Shown piece after piece: positions 35,718 to 46,021 of a stretch of 64,000 nucleotides of DNA. The DNA is from an uncultured Ruminococcus sp. Its GTDB lineage: Bacteria; Bacillota; Clostridia; Oscillospirales; Acutalibacteraceae. The position numbers and the translations under genes are program-made. The notes below the pieces were generated by a model that worked only from the letters and a program-made list of their open reading frames with translations, was not told the DNA's origin and did not search any database. The DNA is taken from the NCBI GenBank assembly GCA_958403905.1, contig CATXZD010000007.1, forward strand, positions 1 through 64,000. The letters run 5' to 3'. Each line of letters opens with the position of its first letter. The stretch's first letter is position 1.

Positions 35718-38090
35718 TTATGCGTTTCTTAACTTTACATCAAGCTTTTCAAGATTTGCAATAACCTTGTCCATAATCTCTTGGACTTCGTTTGATGAGA
35801 GCGTTCTGCTGTTTGACGAAAATTCAAATCTTACGGTTAAGCTGTGGACGGTTTCAGTGTCATAGGTGTCAATAATCTTTGTGTTTTTAAGAATTGCACC
35901 ACCTTCGTTTTTCCAGCATTCAGCAAGGTCGCTGTAGAATACTCCGCTTGGAATTTCAAGGCTTATGTCGTAATCCATCGGCGGGAACTTTGAGGGTTCT
36001 TCGTAAACGATGGCACAATTTTCAGCCTGTGTAAATTCGCTCATATCAATCTCGGCAAATACAATGCTTGCCTTTTTGTCAATCTTCTTGCCGACAACAG
36101 GGTGAACAATTCCAATTGTGCCGATTTCTTTTTCTCCAATCATAATTGCGTTGAGGTTTATCGGGTGCTCATAGCTGTGTGCAGGCTCTGCTTTTTTGAA
36201 TAAAAGTGTTTCGTGCTTTAAGTCATTTGTGATTACTGCAAGCATATCTCTTAATTCAAAGTAAAGCGTCTTAATGTCCTTAGTCTTGCTGAAAAGTGTA
36301 ACTGCAAGCTTTTTGTTTTCAATGCAGAGGTTGTTTTCGTCAACGCCGTTTACAACACGTCCGATTTCAAAAATGCCAAAGTCGGGGGAGTAGGAGGCAT
36401 TTGTCTTAACCTGACAAAGCTGAGTGGGAATGATTGAATTTCTGATTGTTTCAATATTTGGGTTAGTTGCGTTGGCGAGCTTAATATTATTCTCAACGGG
36501 AATATTAAGTGCTTTCAATTCATCGTTGTATGCCCATACATAGGAATGAAGTTCGTGAAGATTATATTTCTTTACAAGAATATCTTTAATTTTGTCCTCG
36601 TTGCTCTTAACAGCGTCTACTCTGACAGGGTAGAGAGGAGAACGGGTGGTGTTGATTTCAAAGTTATCATAGCCGTAAATTCTTGTGATTTCCTCAATTA
36701 TGTCAGCCTTGAGCGTAACATCCTTTGTTGCTCTCCATGATGGAACAACAACCGAGAAATTGTCGTTGTCAAGCGTTACCTTAAAACCAAGGCTTGTGAG
36801 AGTTTTAACAATTGTATTGTTGTCAATTTCAATTCCTGTGTAGCGGTCAACGAAATTTTTGTCAAAGCCGAGGGTAACAGTGTCATAGTGAAAAGCGTAC
36901 TCGTCTGTAAGCGATGATACAACCTTAACATCGCTGTCGTATTTTTTGAGAAGATATAAGAATCTTGCGATTGCAACGTCTGTCATTTCCGGGTCAAGGC
37001 ACTTTTCGTAACGCATTGAAGCGTCGGTGCGGTGAGCAAGACGAACGGTAGATTTGCGGATTGACACAGCGTTGAAGGTGGCTGATTCAAGCGTAAGAGT
37101 AGTGGTGTCGTCAACAATTTCCGAATCAAGACCACCCATAATTCCTGCAATTGCAACGGGGGTGTTATCGTTGCAAATCATCAGCGTGTTTTCGTCAATG
37201 TTGCGGTCAATTCCGTCAAGTGTGCGGAAAACAAACGGCTTGTCAAAACGCTTGATTCTAATTTTTTCAACCTTGCGTGAGTCAAATGCGTGCATAGGCT
37301 GTCCCATTTCGAGCATAAGGTAGTTTGTTAAATCGGCAAGGAAGTTGATTCCTCTCATACCGCAGTAATACAGCCTTATTCTCATATTAACAGGACTTAT
37401 GTTTCTCTTGATGTTTTCAACCTGTAAGCAGCTGTAACGCTGACAGAGGTCGTCTTCAATTTTCATATCTATTTTTTTGAGTTCATCGTAAGCCTTTAAA
37501 TCTTCAACGTCAAGAGGTTTTAATTCTCTGCCTGCAAGAGCGGCAAATTCTCTTGCAATGCCGTAGTGTCCCCAAAGGTCAGGGCGGTTTGTAAGAGATT
37601 TATTGTCAACCTCGAATACAATATCGTCAATCTCATAAATATCCTTGATGTCTGTGCCGTTTGCAACTTCATCGGTAATATCCATAATACCCGAATTGTC
37701 GTCAGAAATTCCAATTTCAGCCTCGCTGCAGCACATTCCGTTTGAAGTAAAGCCTGCAAGCGGACGGGGAGAGATTGTAATATCACCGATTTTTGCGCCA
37801 AGCTGTGCAAAAGCTGTTTTCATACCTACTCTTACATTCGGAGCACCGCATACAACGTCTGTAAGCTCGCCGTTTCCTGCGTCAACCTTTAGAAGATGGA
37901 GCTTTTTTGAATCGGGGTGCTCTTCAACCGACTTGATTTCAGCAACAACAATTCCACTTATGTCCGAGCCTTTATGGAAAATCTCGTTTTCAACTTCGGC
38001 AGTTGAAAGAGAAAATTTGTGAATAAGCTCAAGCTTGTCAAGACCGCTTAGGTCGACAAAATCCTGAATCCAGTTCATTGATAAAAACAT
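35718..38090 (-). CDS. pheT: Phenylalanine-tRNA ligase beta subunit
   Basis: The 790-residue protein has an N-terminal EMAP/tRNA-binding OB fold (about 40-150, HPDSKKLHLLKVDAG), the B3/B4 editing domain (MQPMHAFDSRK-like GQPMHAFDSRKVEKI), the B5 domain (DKNFVDRYTGIEI), a catalytic-like core (EIGRVVNG), and the C-terminal anticodon-binding FDX-ACB domain (KFPPMDYDISLEI). Length is normal. It is 14 bases downstream of pheS and controlled by the same T-box. Confidence 0.97.
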   Translation of the reverse strand: MFLSMNWIQDFVDLSGLDKLELIHKFSLSTAEVENEIFHKGSDISGIVVAEIKSVEEHPDSKKLHLLKVDAGNGELTDVVCGAPNVRVGMKTAFAQLGAKIGDITISPRPLAGFTSNGMCCSEAEIGISDDNSGIMDITDEVANGTDIKDIYEIDDIVFEVDNKSLTNRPDLWGHYGIAREFAALAGRELKPLDVEDLKAYDELKKIDMKIEDDLCQRYSCLQVENIKRNISPVNMRIRLYYCGMRGINFLADLTNYLMLEMGQPMHAFDSRKVEKIRIKRFDKPFVFRTLDGIDRNIDENTLMICNDNTPVAIAGIMGGLDSEIVDDTTTLTLESATFNAVSIRKSTVRLAHRTDASMRYEKCLDPEMTDVAIARFLYLLKKYDSDVKVVSSLTDEYAFHYDTVTLGFDKNFVDRYTGIEIDNNTIVKTLTSLGFKVTLDNDNFSVVVPSWRATKDVTLKADIIEEITRIYGYDNFEINTTRSPLYPVRVDAVKSNEDKIKDILVKKYNLHELHSYVWAYNDELKALNIPVENNIKLANATNPNIETIRNSIIPTQLCQVKTNASYSPDFGIFEIGRVVNGVDENNLCIENKKLAVTLFSKTKDIKTLYFELRDMLAVITNDLKHETLLFKKAEPAHSYEHPINLNAIMIGEKEIGTIGIVHPVVGKKIDKKASIVFAEIDMSEFTQAENCAIVYEEPSKFPPMDYDISLEIPSGVFYSDLAECWKNEGGAILKNTKIIDTYDTETVHSLTVRFEFSSNSRTLSSNEVQEIMDKVIANLEKLDVKLRNA

Positions 38091-38104
38091 ATTATATACC
38101 CTCC

Positions 38105-39154
38105 TTATTCATCATCGGTAAACTGTGAAAGCGACCTCAGGCTTCCGCTGTTTAAATCTCTGATGTCTTTGATTCCGTATTTCATCATTGCAAGTCTTGT
38201 AAGACCAAGACCGAACGCAAAGCCTGTGTACTCTTCGGGGTCAATTCCGCCCTCTCTTAAAACATTAGGATGAATCATTCCGCAGGGGCAAAGCTCAAGC
38301 CAGCCGCTGTGTTTGCAGGACGGACAGCCGTCGCCGCCGCAGATAAGACAGCTTATGTCAAGCTCAAAACCCGGTTCCACAAACGGGAAGAAACCGGGGC
38401 GAAGACGAACCTTGATGTCTTTTCTGAATACCTCGGAAAGCATAGTTTTCATAAAGAAAATGAGGTTTGAAATCGAAATGTCCTTATCAACCATAACGCC
38501 CTCCATCTGGAAGAAGGTGTTTTCGTGACAGGCGTCGGTCGCTTCATTTCGAAAGCATCTTCCGGGGAAGATAGCCTTAATCGGCACTCCGTTTTCAATA
38601 AGGTTTTTGCCGTATTTTTTGAGAATAGCGTTCTGTGCGGCAGAGGTCTGCGATTTTAAAAGCTGACCGTTTTCAAGGTAGTAAGTGTCCTGCATATCAC
38701 GTGCAGGGTGGTGTTTGGGAATGTTGAGTGACTCAAAACATTCGTAGTCGGTTACAACTTCTTGGTAGTCCTCAACGGTAAATCCCATTGACTTAAAGAT
38801 TGCCTCACACTGACGCTGAACAAGAGTAATCGGGTGATAAGAACCTCTTGAAAGGTCTACGGGAGTTGTGATGTCAAACTGCGGCATTGACGCAATTTCA
38901 CGCTCAATTTCCTTTTCTTTAAGCTCAGTGATTTTTTCTTCAATTTTTTCAGCCGCAAATGTCTTGAGCTTATTTACCTCTGCGCCAAAGGACTTTCTTT
39001 CTTCGGGAGAAAGATCCTTCATTCCCTTTAGCAAGGCAGTAATACTGCCCTTTTTACCGAGATAAGCAACCCTGATTTTATCAAGGTCGAAAAGGTCGGC
39101 AGTTTCAGAAAGCTTTTTAGTAATTTCTTCTTTTAAAACAGCAATTTTGTCCAT
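38105..39154 (-). CDS. pheS: Phenylalanine-tRNA ligase alpha subunit
   Basis: The product has 349 residues: an N-terminal coiled coil (about 1-90), then a class II catalytic core with motif 2 (FPGRCFRNEATDACHENTFF) and motif 3 (GFAFGLGLTRLAMMKYGI). It carries a Cys cluster, CLICGGDGCPSC, with a following CPCG, that probably binds zinc, as in several clostridial PheS. GGAGG lies before ATG 39154. It is first in the pheST operon behind a T-box. Confidence 0.97.
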   Translation of the reverse strand: MDKIAVLKEEITKKLSETADLFDLDKIRVAYLGKKGSITALLKGMKDLSPEERKSFGAEVNKLKTFAAEKIEEKITELKEKEIEREIASMPQFDITTPVDLSRGSYHPITLVQRQCEAIFKSMGFTVEDYQEVVTDYECFESLNIPKHHPARDMQDTYYLENGQLLKSQTSAAQNAILKKYGKNLIENGVPIKAIFPGRCFRNEATDACHENTFFQMEGVMVDKDISISNLIFFMKTMLSEVFRKDIKVRLRPGFFPFVEPGFELDISCLICGGDGCPSCKHSGWLELCPCGMIHPNVLREGGIDPEEYTGFAFGLGLTRLAMMKYGIKDIRDLNSGSLRSLSQFTDDE

Positions 39155-39178
39155 AAATACCTCCGTTAATAGTTAATA

Positions 39179-39464
39179 AAAAAAGTCCCTGCGTAAAAAC
39201 TACGCAGGGACGAAATAATCCGCGGTACCACCCTGATTTTTGCATCAATTAGAAGCAAACACTTCCTTGACATATAACGGTGTCAGCCGTTGAAGCCTAA
39301 TACAATTTTCAACTTCACCGCTCGGGAGCGAACTTCACATTACAGGCACCGCAATGCGCTTTCAGCCAAGGCACATATTCTCTTTAGCGGTACGCATTGA
39401 ATGCTACTTTCTCCGTCAATGCGTTATTTTTTCTAATGATAACACCATTTGACGATTTTTTCAA
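39179..39464 (-). promoter_or_regulatory. T-box riboswitch and promoter of pheST
   Basis: On the minus strand TTGAAA (39459-39464) and TATCAT (39436-39441) with a 17-bp spacer form the promoter. About 200 bases of structured leader follow, then the conserved T-box AGGGTGGTACCGCGG (39220-39234) and a terminator hairpin GTCCCTGCGTA/TACGCAGGGAC (39185-39211) with T7. Uncharged tRNA-Phe should stabilise the antiterminator. I could not place the specifier codon with certainty. Confidence 0.95.
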
Positions 39465-39630
39465 GTGGTTTTATAAAATTTTTGCCGTAATAAATCTGCG
39501 TTGTAAATAGATGTGACCCAATTTGGATAAAAATAAAGTAAAGATATGGCATAATGTTTTCGAAAGGATTTGGAGTGGAGCGTAGCGGAACGGAAAAGCC
39601 TTTCAAAACTGCGGCTCACGCAAATGGCTT

Positions 39631-39745
39631 TTATTTCAACATTTGAGCAGGGCTTTTTACGCCGAGCGTTCGCATTGTCTTATTATTGCTCCATTCTAAA
39701 TGTTTTTCTAATTTTTCGTTCAATTCATCGACATTCCTGAAAATC
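39631..39745 (-). pseudogene. Transposase C-terminal fragment
   Basis: The minus strand reads DELNEKLEKHLEWSNNKTMR followed by TLGVKSPAQMLK and a stop (39631-39633). This resembles the C-terminal end of a DDE integrase-type transposase (WSN-K-MR-L-SP pattern). It belongs to the deleted element at 39510-40040. Confidence 0.55.
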
Positions 39746-39872
39746 AATATCAAGTCGGAAGTAATGCTCAAATTAACTTTAAAATACCGCAATTATTAGT
39801 TTCAGCAACTGGAATTTTACATATTGTAGACCGTATTGCTAATGTTTCGTTATAATTACATTAACAGTGGTT

Positions 39873-39992
39873 TTACAATTTATTTGATGACAAGCTTACT
39901 CCGTATTTTCGGCTTATCTTGCTTTTTCCGCTTTTGCATGTATATTTTACTATCGTTTGCTTTTTCTTTGTTTCTTGTGTTAAAATGTTCAT
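39873..39992 (-). pseudogene. Transposase N-terminal fragment
   Basis: A 39-codon frame starts MNILTQETKKKQTIVKY and continues to SKISRKYGVSLSSNKL, an N-terminal helix-turn-helix of the kind found in IS3/IS481-type transposases, then stops. It shares orientation and element boundaries with the 39631-39745 fragment. Confidence 0.55.
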
Positions 39993-40087
39993 GAGAAGTA
40001 CTTCTTTTGAAGTTACTTCTCTTTTTTATTGGGTCATATCATTTTAACACATAAATTTGTAAAATATTTTTATTTTAATTTTCTCTG

Positions 40088-40130
40088 TATAAAACAAAAC
40101 AGACTGCGAAAAATTCACTTCCGCAGTCTG
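40088..40130 (-). terminator. Terminator of glg operon
   Basis: CAGACTGCG and CGCAGTCTG (40100-40108 with 40122-40130) pair, and the minus strand continues into TTTTGTTTT. Confidence 0.85.
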
Positions 40131-40149
40131 CAAAATTTCTATTTTTAAT

Positions 40150-41577
40150 TTATGCCCATCTGAGAGTATCGTTGTAAAGATTAATATAATCCTGCGCCGA
40201 ACGCTCCCAACTGTTATCGCTCATCATTGCGCGCCACATAAGCTGTTTCCAACCGCCTGCGTCGCGAATACCCCAAAGAGCACGTCTTACCGCGAGCTGC
40301 ATATCTGCCGTATAGTAGTTCTTGAACGTAAAGCCGTTGCCGTAGTTGTCAGCACTGTCAAATACAGAATCCTTCAGTCCGCCTACCTCACGCACTACAG
40401 GAATTGTTCCGTAACGCAAAGCAATCATCTGTGCAAGTCCGCAAGGTTCCTGAGCAGAAGGCATAAGGAAAATATCTGCGCCCGAGTAAATCTTTCTTGC
40501 AAGTTCAGGAACAAAGCCGTGACAGAAGCAAAGTCTGCCCGGATATTTTGCCTGCATATAGTTGAAGTAATCTTCATACTCCTTATCACCAGAACCGAGA
40601 ATTACAAACTGCATATTCTCGGTGTTCATAAGCTCTTCCAGACCCATTCTTACGAGGTCAAGTCCCTTGTGTGATACAAGACGCGTAACCATTCCGACAA
40701 CAGGAACATCCCAGCGCTGCTCAAGGCACAAGCGCTCCTGCAATGCACGCTTACACTCGCCCTTTCCGCTCATATCATCCTTTGAGTAATTGCGGTAAAG
40801 CTGATAGTCTGTTTCGGGATTGTAACTTACATTATCGATGCCGTTCTTAATTCCGCATAATTTGTAATGTCGGAGATTAAGCTCATCGTGAAGTCCCCAG
40901 CTAAACCACGGATCTTTAATTTCAGCCGCATAACTAGGCGAAACAGTTGAAACACGTGTTGCAGTTTCAATTGCGCCCTTCATCATATTGAGTTTACCGT
41001 TCATTTCAAGAATCTTTGTTTCAGAAGCAGGGATACCTACACATTCGGTATTAACTTCCCAGCCATATTCTCCCTGATACTGAATGTTATGAATTGTAAA
41101 CAGGCTCTTGATATTATAGTACCAAGGTCTGTGAGAATAGAAAAGATAGTAATAAACAGGCACGAGAGCTGTCTGCCAGTCGTTGCAGTGAATAATATCG
41201 GGGTGGAAGTCGATATACGGAAGCATTTCAAGAATTGCACGCGAGAAGAAAGCAAATCTCTCGGCGTCGTCATAATGTCCGTAAAGTGTTCCGCGTTTGA
41301 AGTAATACTCATTGTCAATAAAGTAGTAAGTACAGTCATTCCATCTTGCCCAGAAAAGGCCGCAGTACTGATGACGCCAAGCAACGGGAACAGTAAAGTT
41401 TGTAATAAAGTTAAGCGAATTTCTAAGTTCCTGCGGTATAGTACCGTAAAGCGGAACTACTATTCTGCAATCCTGTCCCTTTCTGCAAAGTGTATGGGGC
41501 AGGCTTCCTGCTACGTCGGCAAGTCCGCCGCTTCCGCAATATGGATTTGCTTCAGAAGCGCAGTATAAAATTCTCAT
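40150..41577 (-). CDS. glgA: Glycogen synthase (ADP-glucose)
   Basis: This GT5 enzyme has 475 residues: an N-terminal GT-B domain with ASEANPYCGSGGLADVAGSL, IIHCNDWQTALVP, then a C-terminal donor domain with GMVTRLVSHKGLDL and MPSAQEPCGLAQMIALRYGT. It adds glucose from ADP-glucose to the growing alpha-1,4 chain. The N-terminal loop is usually K-T/S-G-G-L; here it reads G-S-G-G-L, so the usual lysine is replaced. It is last in the glgB-C-D-A operon, 15 bases after glgD, with GGAGG as RBS. Confidence 0.95.
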   Translation of the reverse strand: MRILYCASEANPYCGSGGLADVAGSLPHTLCRKGQDCRIVVPLYGTIPQELRNSLNFITNFTVPVAWRHQYCGLFWARWNDCTYYFIDNEYYFKRGTLYGHYDDAERFAFFSRAILEMLPYIDFHPDIIHCNDWQTALVPVYYYLFYSHRPWYYNIKSLFTIHNIQYQGEYGWEVNTECVGIPASETKILEMNGKLNMMKGAIETATRVSTVSPSYAAEIKDPWFSWGLHDELNLRHYKLCGIKNGIDNVSYNPETDYQLYRNYSKDDMSGKGECKRALQERLCLEQRWDVPVVGMVTRLVSHKGLDLVRMGLEELMNTENMQFVILGSGDKEYEDYFNYMQAKYPGRLCFCHGFVPELARKIYSGADIFLMPSAQEPCGLAQMIALRYGTIPVVREVGGLKDSVFDSADNYGNGFTFKNYYTADMQLAVRRALWGIRDAGGWKQLMWRAMMSDNSWERSAQDYINLYNDTLRWA

Positions 41578-41592
41578 TTGTTTTTCCTCCAG

Positions 41593-42708
41593 TTAAACAA
41601 CAGATTTTTTAGCAATATAGATAGGATACGAATCGAATCCCATAAGCGAACGTCCGTCCTTGATTGTAACATCCTTATCTATAATAACATAATTGAGATT
41701 GGTATTGCAACCTATTTTTGTATCCTGCATTACTATGCAATTGCTGATTTTTGCACCCTCTCCGACATAAACGCCCTTTGAAAGCACGCAGTTTTCAACC
41801 TCGCCTTCGATAACACAGCCCTGTGCAATAATTGAATTTTTGACGCTGCTTGTAAGACCGTATTTTGACGGGGCGTCATCTCTTACCTTGGTATAAATCG
41901 GACGTTTTGGGTTAAACAGCTCGTCTCTTACTTTCTTTTTCATAAGATCCATATTAAACTCAAAGTAATCGTTGATTGAGCTGATAGCAGCACAGTAACC
42001 TGTATTTTCATAAGCGTATACGTTGAATTTTTCGATTGATTTCTGAATAATACGCTTTACGTCAAGCTGATTAAGGCTGAGAGAATTTCTGATTTCCTGC
42101 ATAAGGAGATCCTTTTTTATTAAAACCGAACCATAAAACTGGTTTACTTCTTCATCACCTGTTTCGGGCTTGATGAAAACCTGATTCACCTTGCCGTTTT
42201 CACCAACATCAATTGTAAGCGGTCTGTCATATCCGCCGGGCACAACACCGTGTTTATAGATAAGCGTAATATCCGCATTATTTTTTGAATGAAAATCGAA
42301 TACATTGCTGTAATCAAAATTTGTCACAACATTTGAGGGTGAAATAAGAATATATTCCTCACGGCTGTTTTCAATATAACCGTGCATATTGTAGATTGTT
42401 TCAACGTAGCTTGAAAATGTCTTTCCGCCGTAGGGAGGAAGAATTGTAAGATTGCTTCTTCTCTTTGAAAGGTCGTATGCACCGCCTGAACCAACGTGGT
42501 CCATAAGAGAGAGAAAATTACTCTTGGCAACAATACCTACGTTATTAATACCTGAATTTGACATATTTGAAAGCACAAAGTCAATAAGTCGGTATTTTCC
42601 TCCGATGGGAACACTTGCCATTGTGCGGGAAGCTGAAAGCTCCGGAATTTTTTCATCAAGCGTACTTGCAAATATAAAACCGAGAACATTATTACTTCTC
42701 ATTTGCAT
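41593..42708 (-). CDS. glgD: GlgD subunit of ADP-glucose pyrophosphorylase
   Basis: The 371-residue protein is homologous to GlgC but has a degraded N-terminal nucleotide loop ([20 protein letters not shown] in place of GGxGxRL) and a C-terminal left-handed beta-helix. In Firmicutes GlgD is a poorly catalytic partner that modulates GlgC. Its start overlaps the end of glgC by 17 bases, consistent with a GlgCD heterotetramer. Confidence 0.95.
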   Translation of the reverse strand: MQMRSNNVLGFIFASTLDEKIPELSASRTMASVPIGGKYRLIDFVLSNMSNSGINNVGIVAKSNFLSLMDHVGSGGAYDLSKRRSNLTILPPYGGKTFSSYVETIYNMHGYIENSREEYILISPSNVVTNFDYSNVFDFHSKNNADITLIYKHGVVPGGYDRPLTIDVGENGKVNQVFIKPETGDEEVNQFYGSVLIKKDLLMQEIRNSLSLNQLDVKRIIQKSIEKFNVYAYENTGYCAAISSINDYFEFNMDLMKKKVRDELFNPKRPIYTKVRDDAPSKYGLTSSVKNSIIAQGCVIEGEVENCVLSKGVYVGEGAKISNCIVMQDTKIGCNTNLNYVIIDKDVTIKDGRSLMGFDSYPIYIAKKSVV

Positions 42709-43903
42709 TCACCTCCGTATTGCCTTCTATCATTTCCTTTGCCTTGATAACCGTGTTTTCGCCGATAGTTGTGTTTGCACCGATTACGGTAATTCCCCAT
42801 TTATCACGATCGGCAACATCTTCGGGTTTTTCGCCGACTACGGCGTTTTTGCCGACCACTGTATTTTCTGCAACAATTGCGTACTGAACAACAGCACCCT
42901 CCTCAATTACCGCGCCGGGCATAATAATTGAAGAATTAACCGTTGCATTCTTGCCAATGGTAACGCCTGCAAAGAGAATTGAAAATTCAAGATTTCCATA
43001 AACATTGCAACCATCGGCGATAAGCGAATTCTGAATACTTGCGTCACTTGAAACATAGTGAGGCGGCATCATAGGATTGCGTGAATATATATCCTTTAAG
43101 TCAAGAGTAACGTTTGGGTCAAGCAAATCCATATTTGCCTCCCACAAGCTGTCAATTGTTCCGACATCTTTCCAGTAACCCTCAAACGGATAAGCAAACA
43201 TTTTCTCGCCTGCGTCAAGCATTGCAGGCAAAACATCCTTGCCAAAATCGTGACTTGAATCTTCCTTTTCTTCGTCCTCAACAAGGTATTTTTTTAGCTC
43301 TTTCCAACTGAAAATATAGATTCCCATAGATGCATTTGTGCTCTTAGGATGCTCGGGCTTTTCGTCAAACTCATAAATTTTTCCGTCTTTGTGTGTATTG
43401 AGAATACCAAAGCGTGAAGCCTCCTCAAGCGGAACGTCAATTACCGCAATTGTGCAAGCCGCTCCCTTTTCCTTATGAAATTCGAGCATTTTGTTGTAAT
43501 CCATCTTGTAGATATGGTCACCCGAAAGAATTACAACGTATTCGGGGTCATATCGTTCAATATAGCTTATATTCTGGTAAATTGCATTTGCCGTACCCGA
43601 ATACCAGTCGGCACCGTCAACAGCCTGATAAGGACTTAAGCAGTTTACACCCGAGTGCATACCGTCAAGATCCCACGGCTGACCGTTGCCTATATACTCA
43701 TTAAGCACAAGCGGTTGATACTGAGTAAGAATACCCACAGCCTCTATACCCGAGTTTACGCAGTTTGACAAAGGAAAGTCAATAATGCGATACTTTCCGC
43801 CGAACGGAACGGCGGGTTTTGCAAGCTTTTTTGTAAGTGCGCCAAGACGTGAGCCCTGACCACCTGCAAGCAGCATAGCAACTACTTCCTGTTTTGGAAA
43901 CAT
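42692..43903 (-). CDS. glgC: Glucose-1-phosphate adenylyltransferase catalytic subunit
   Basis: The product has 403 residues. The nucleotide loop [20 protein letters not shown], then [15 protein letters not shown], and the glucose-1-phosphate site [20 protein letters not shown] are intact, as are [10 protein letters not shown] and the C-terminal beta-helix. It makes ADP-glucose for GlgA. A GGAGG-type RBS precedes ATG 43903. It sits between glgB and glgD. Confidence 0.97.
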   Translation of the reverse strand: MFPKQEVVAMLLAGGQGSRLGALTKKLAKPAVPFGGKYRIIDFPLSNCVNSGIEAVGILTQYQPLVLNEYIGNGQPWDLDGMHSGVNCLSPYQAVDGADWYSGTANAIYQNISYIERYDPEYVVILSGDHIYKMDYNKMLEFHKEKGAACTIAVIDVPLEEASRFGILNTHKDGKIYEFDEKPEHPKSTNASMGIYIFSWKELKKYLVEDEEKEDSSHDFGKDVLPAMLDAGEKMFAYPFEGYWKDVGTIDSLWEANMDLLDPNVTLDLKDIYSRNPMMPPHYVSSDASIQNSLIADGCNVYGNLEFSILFAGVTIGKNATVNSSIIMPGAVIEEGAVVQYAIVAENTVVGKNAVVGEKPEDVADRDKWGITVIGANTTIGENTVIKAKEMIEGNTEVNANEK

Positions 43904-44015
43904 TTAGAAATACCTCCGATTTATTATTATAGCATATGTATATTATAAGCAATTTTCCGCATTAACCAGTGGCGCTGCGAAAAACATATGGTTTAAATAT
44001 AAAATAATCGTTACA

Positions 44016-45929
44016 TTAATCGTCGCAGCTCGGCTCAAGCTCGCCGGTACATTTCAGATAAATAACGCTAAGCGGCGGCAAAGCAAGCGGAAGCCCCTGA
44101 TTGCATCCGTGAATTTTCATCATTTCGGGCATAATTTCACTTCCGTTTAAAATACCCGTTCCGCCGTACTCCTTGGCATCCGAATTAAACACTTCACTGT
44201 ACAAGCCGTATTTGGGCACGCCTATATAATACTTATCGTGCTTTACAGGCTGAAAATTGCACACGGCAATTATTTCATTACCATCACTGTCAGTTCGCTT
44301 GAACGCAATTACACTGTTGGTGTAATCGTCATGGTGAATCCAGTCAAAGCCTTTCCATATTACATCAAGCTCATACAACGGCTTGTTTTCAAGATAAAAC
44401 TTGTTCAAATCGCAAAAGAAACGTTTTAGTGCCGAATGTTTTTCAAAGGAAAGCAAATCCCACTGAATACCCGAATCAGCATCCCATTCATCAAACTGAC
44501 CGATTTCGGTACCCATAAACACAAGTTTTTTTCCGGGATGAGCATACATATATGTAATAAACGCTCTGACAGCCGAAAATTTATCGTCATATTCACCGGG
44601 CATTTTGTTTATTAACGAGCCTTTTCCGTGCGAAACCTCATCGTGCGAAATCGGCAGGAGAAAATGCTCGGAAAAAGCATAGAAAAAGCTGTAGGTAAGA
44701 TTGTCATGATTGAACGGTCTCCAAAGCGGATTAAGCGACATATAGTGGAGCATATCGTTCATCCAGCCCATATTCCATTTATAGTCAAAGCCAAGACCGC
44801 CCTCCTCAACAGGATGAGAGAGCTTTGGCCAAGAAGTGTTTTCTTCAGCAAACATAAGCACATCAGGGTGGAACATATGCACCGCTGTATTGAGGTGCTT
44901 AATAAAGTTTATAGCCTCAAGGTTTTCCTTTCCGCCATACTGATTTGCAGTCCATTCACCGTCTTCTTTACCATAATCAAGGTAGAGCATAGACGAAAGC
45001 GCACCTACACGCAAGCCGTCAATATGGAACTTTTCAATCCAGAACATTGCCGATGAAACAAGAAAGCTTATAACCTCGTTTTTTGAAAAATCAAACAGGC
45101 AGGTTCCCCACGAAGGTCGTTCACCCTTGCAGGGATCATCGCTTTCGTAAAGAAAAGTTCCGTCAAATTTTACAAGTCCGTACGGGTCTTTCGGAAAATT
45201 TGACGGTACCCAATCAAGAATAACTCCTATATTTTCCTGATGGAGCTTATCGACAAGGTACATAAAATCCGCAGGAGTACCGTAACGCGAAGTGGGCGCA
45301 AAATAGCCGGTTGTCTGAAATCCCCAGCTTCCGTCAAACGGATACTCTGTTATCGGCATAAGCTGAACGTGTGTATAGTGCATCTCTTTAAGATATGGCA
45401 CAAGCTCGTCTGCAAGTTTACGGTAATTAAAAAAGTTGCCATCGGGATATTTCCTCCACGAGCCTGCATGAATTTCATAAATATTCATCGGAAACTTAAC
45501 GCCGCTGCACTTTGAGCGGTAATCAAACCAACTCTCATCGTTCCACACATATTCTGCTATATTATAGACAATCGACGCATTGTCGGGACGTGTTTCGGCA
45601 TGAAAAGCAAATGGGTCTGATTTCAGAAATTTTTCAAACCACGGTGTTTCAATGCAATACTTATATACGTCATAGGTTTTAATACCCTCAATAAATGCTT
45701 CCCAAGAGCCGTTTCCGATTTTATACATATAATTTGAGGTTTTATTCCAGTTGTTGAAGCTTCCTACAACCGACACGCTCTGAGCATTAGGCGCCCATAC
45801 TCTGAAAACGACGCCGTCTCTTCCGTCACGATTAACGAGGTGTGCGCCAAAAAATTCTCCGGCACGAACAGAATCGCCGTCACAAAATAACTCAAGCGCA
45901 TTGCGAGCCTCGCTAAAGCTGTAATTCAT
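44016..45929 (-). CDS. glgB: 1,4-alpha-glucan branching enzyme
   Basis: The 637-residue GH13 enzyme has an N-terminal CBM48 (VFRVWAPNAQSVSVVGSFNN), the TIM-barrel motifs HTHVQL-like YTHVQLMPITEYPFDGSWG, IDGLRVGALSSMLYLDYG, FAEENTSWP (acid/base Glu) and LPISHDEVSHGKGSL, and a C-terminal beta domain. In motif II (usually DGLRVDAV) the nucleophile position reads G (DGLRVGAL), so the catalytic aspartate appears to be replaced. That makes activity uncertain unless it is a sequencing error. It is first in the glg operon, with AAGGAG before ATG 45929. Confidence 0.93.
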   Translation of the reverse strand: MNYSFSEARNALELFCDGDSVRAGEFFGAHLVNRDGRDGVVFRVWAPNAQSVSVVGSFNNWNKTSNYMYKIGNGSWEAFIEGIKTYDVYKYCIETPWFEKFLKSDPFAFHAETRPDNASIVYNIAEYVWNDESWFDYRSKCSGVKFPMNIYEIHAGSWRKYPDGNFFNYRKLADELVPYLKEMHYTHVQLMPITEYPFDGSWGFQTTGYFAPTSRYGTPADFMYLVDKLHQENIGVILDWVPSNFPKDPYGLVKFDGTFLYESDDPCKGERPSWGTCLFDFSKNEVISFLVSSAMFWIEKFHIDGLRVGALSSMLYLDYGKEDGEWTANQYGGKENLEAINFIKHLNTAVHMFHPDVLMFAEENTSWPKLSHPVEEGGLGFDYKWNMGWMNDMLHYMSLNPLWRPFNHDNLTYSFFYAFSEHFLLPISHDEVSHGKGSLINKMPGEYDDKFSAVRAFITYMYAHPGKKLVFMGTEIGQFDEWDADSGIQWDLLSFEKHSALKRFFCDLNKFYLENKPLYELDVIWKGFDWIHHDDYTNSVIAFKRTDSDGNEIIAVCNFQPVKHDKYYIGVPKYGLYSEVFNSDAKEYGGTGILNGSEIMPEMMKIHGCNQGLPLALPPLSVIYLKCTGELEPSCDD

Positions 45930-45992
45930 ACGTTCAACTCCTTAAAACACAATAATATCAATTTAAATCAACTATATTTCATTCTTAATAAT

Positions 45993-46021
45993 ATAATACC
46001 AAAATTATATGTTGATTTCAA
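45993..46021 (-). promoter_or_regulatory. Promoter of glg operon
   Basis: TTGAAA (46016-46021) and TATTAT (45993-45998) on the minus strand with 17 bp between; TG precedes the -10. The rest of the 45930-46292 gap is AT-rich with only this promoter and the cotH terminator. Confidence 0.7.

Larger units (their letters stand above)
39510..40040 (-). mobile_element. Internally deleted insertion sequence (531 bp)
   Basis: Matching terminal inverted repeats GATGTGACCCAAT (39510-39522) and ATTGGGTCATATC (40028-40040) bound a fragment holding the first about 40 codons and the last about 35 codons of one transposase, both on the minus strand. A hairpin (AGAAGTAACTTC facing GAAGTACTTCT, about 39992-40019) lies just before the transposase start, as in other IS leaders. 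The middle of the gene has been deleted, giving a MITE-like derivative. Confidence 0.65.
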
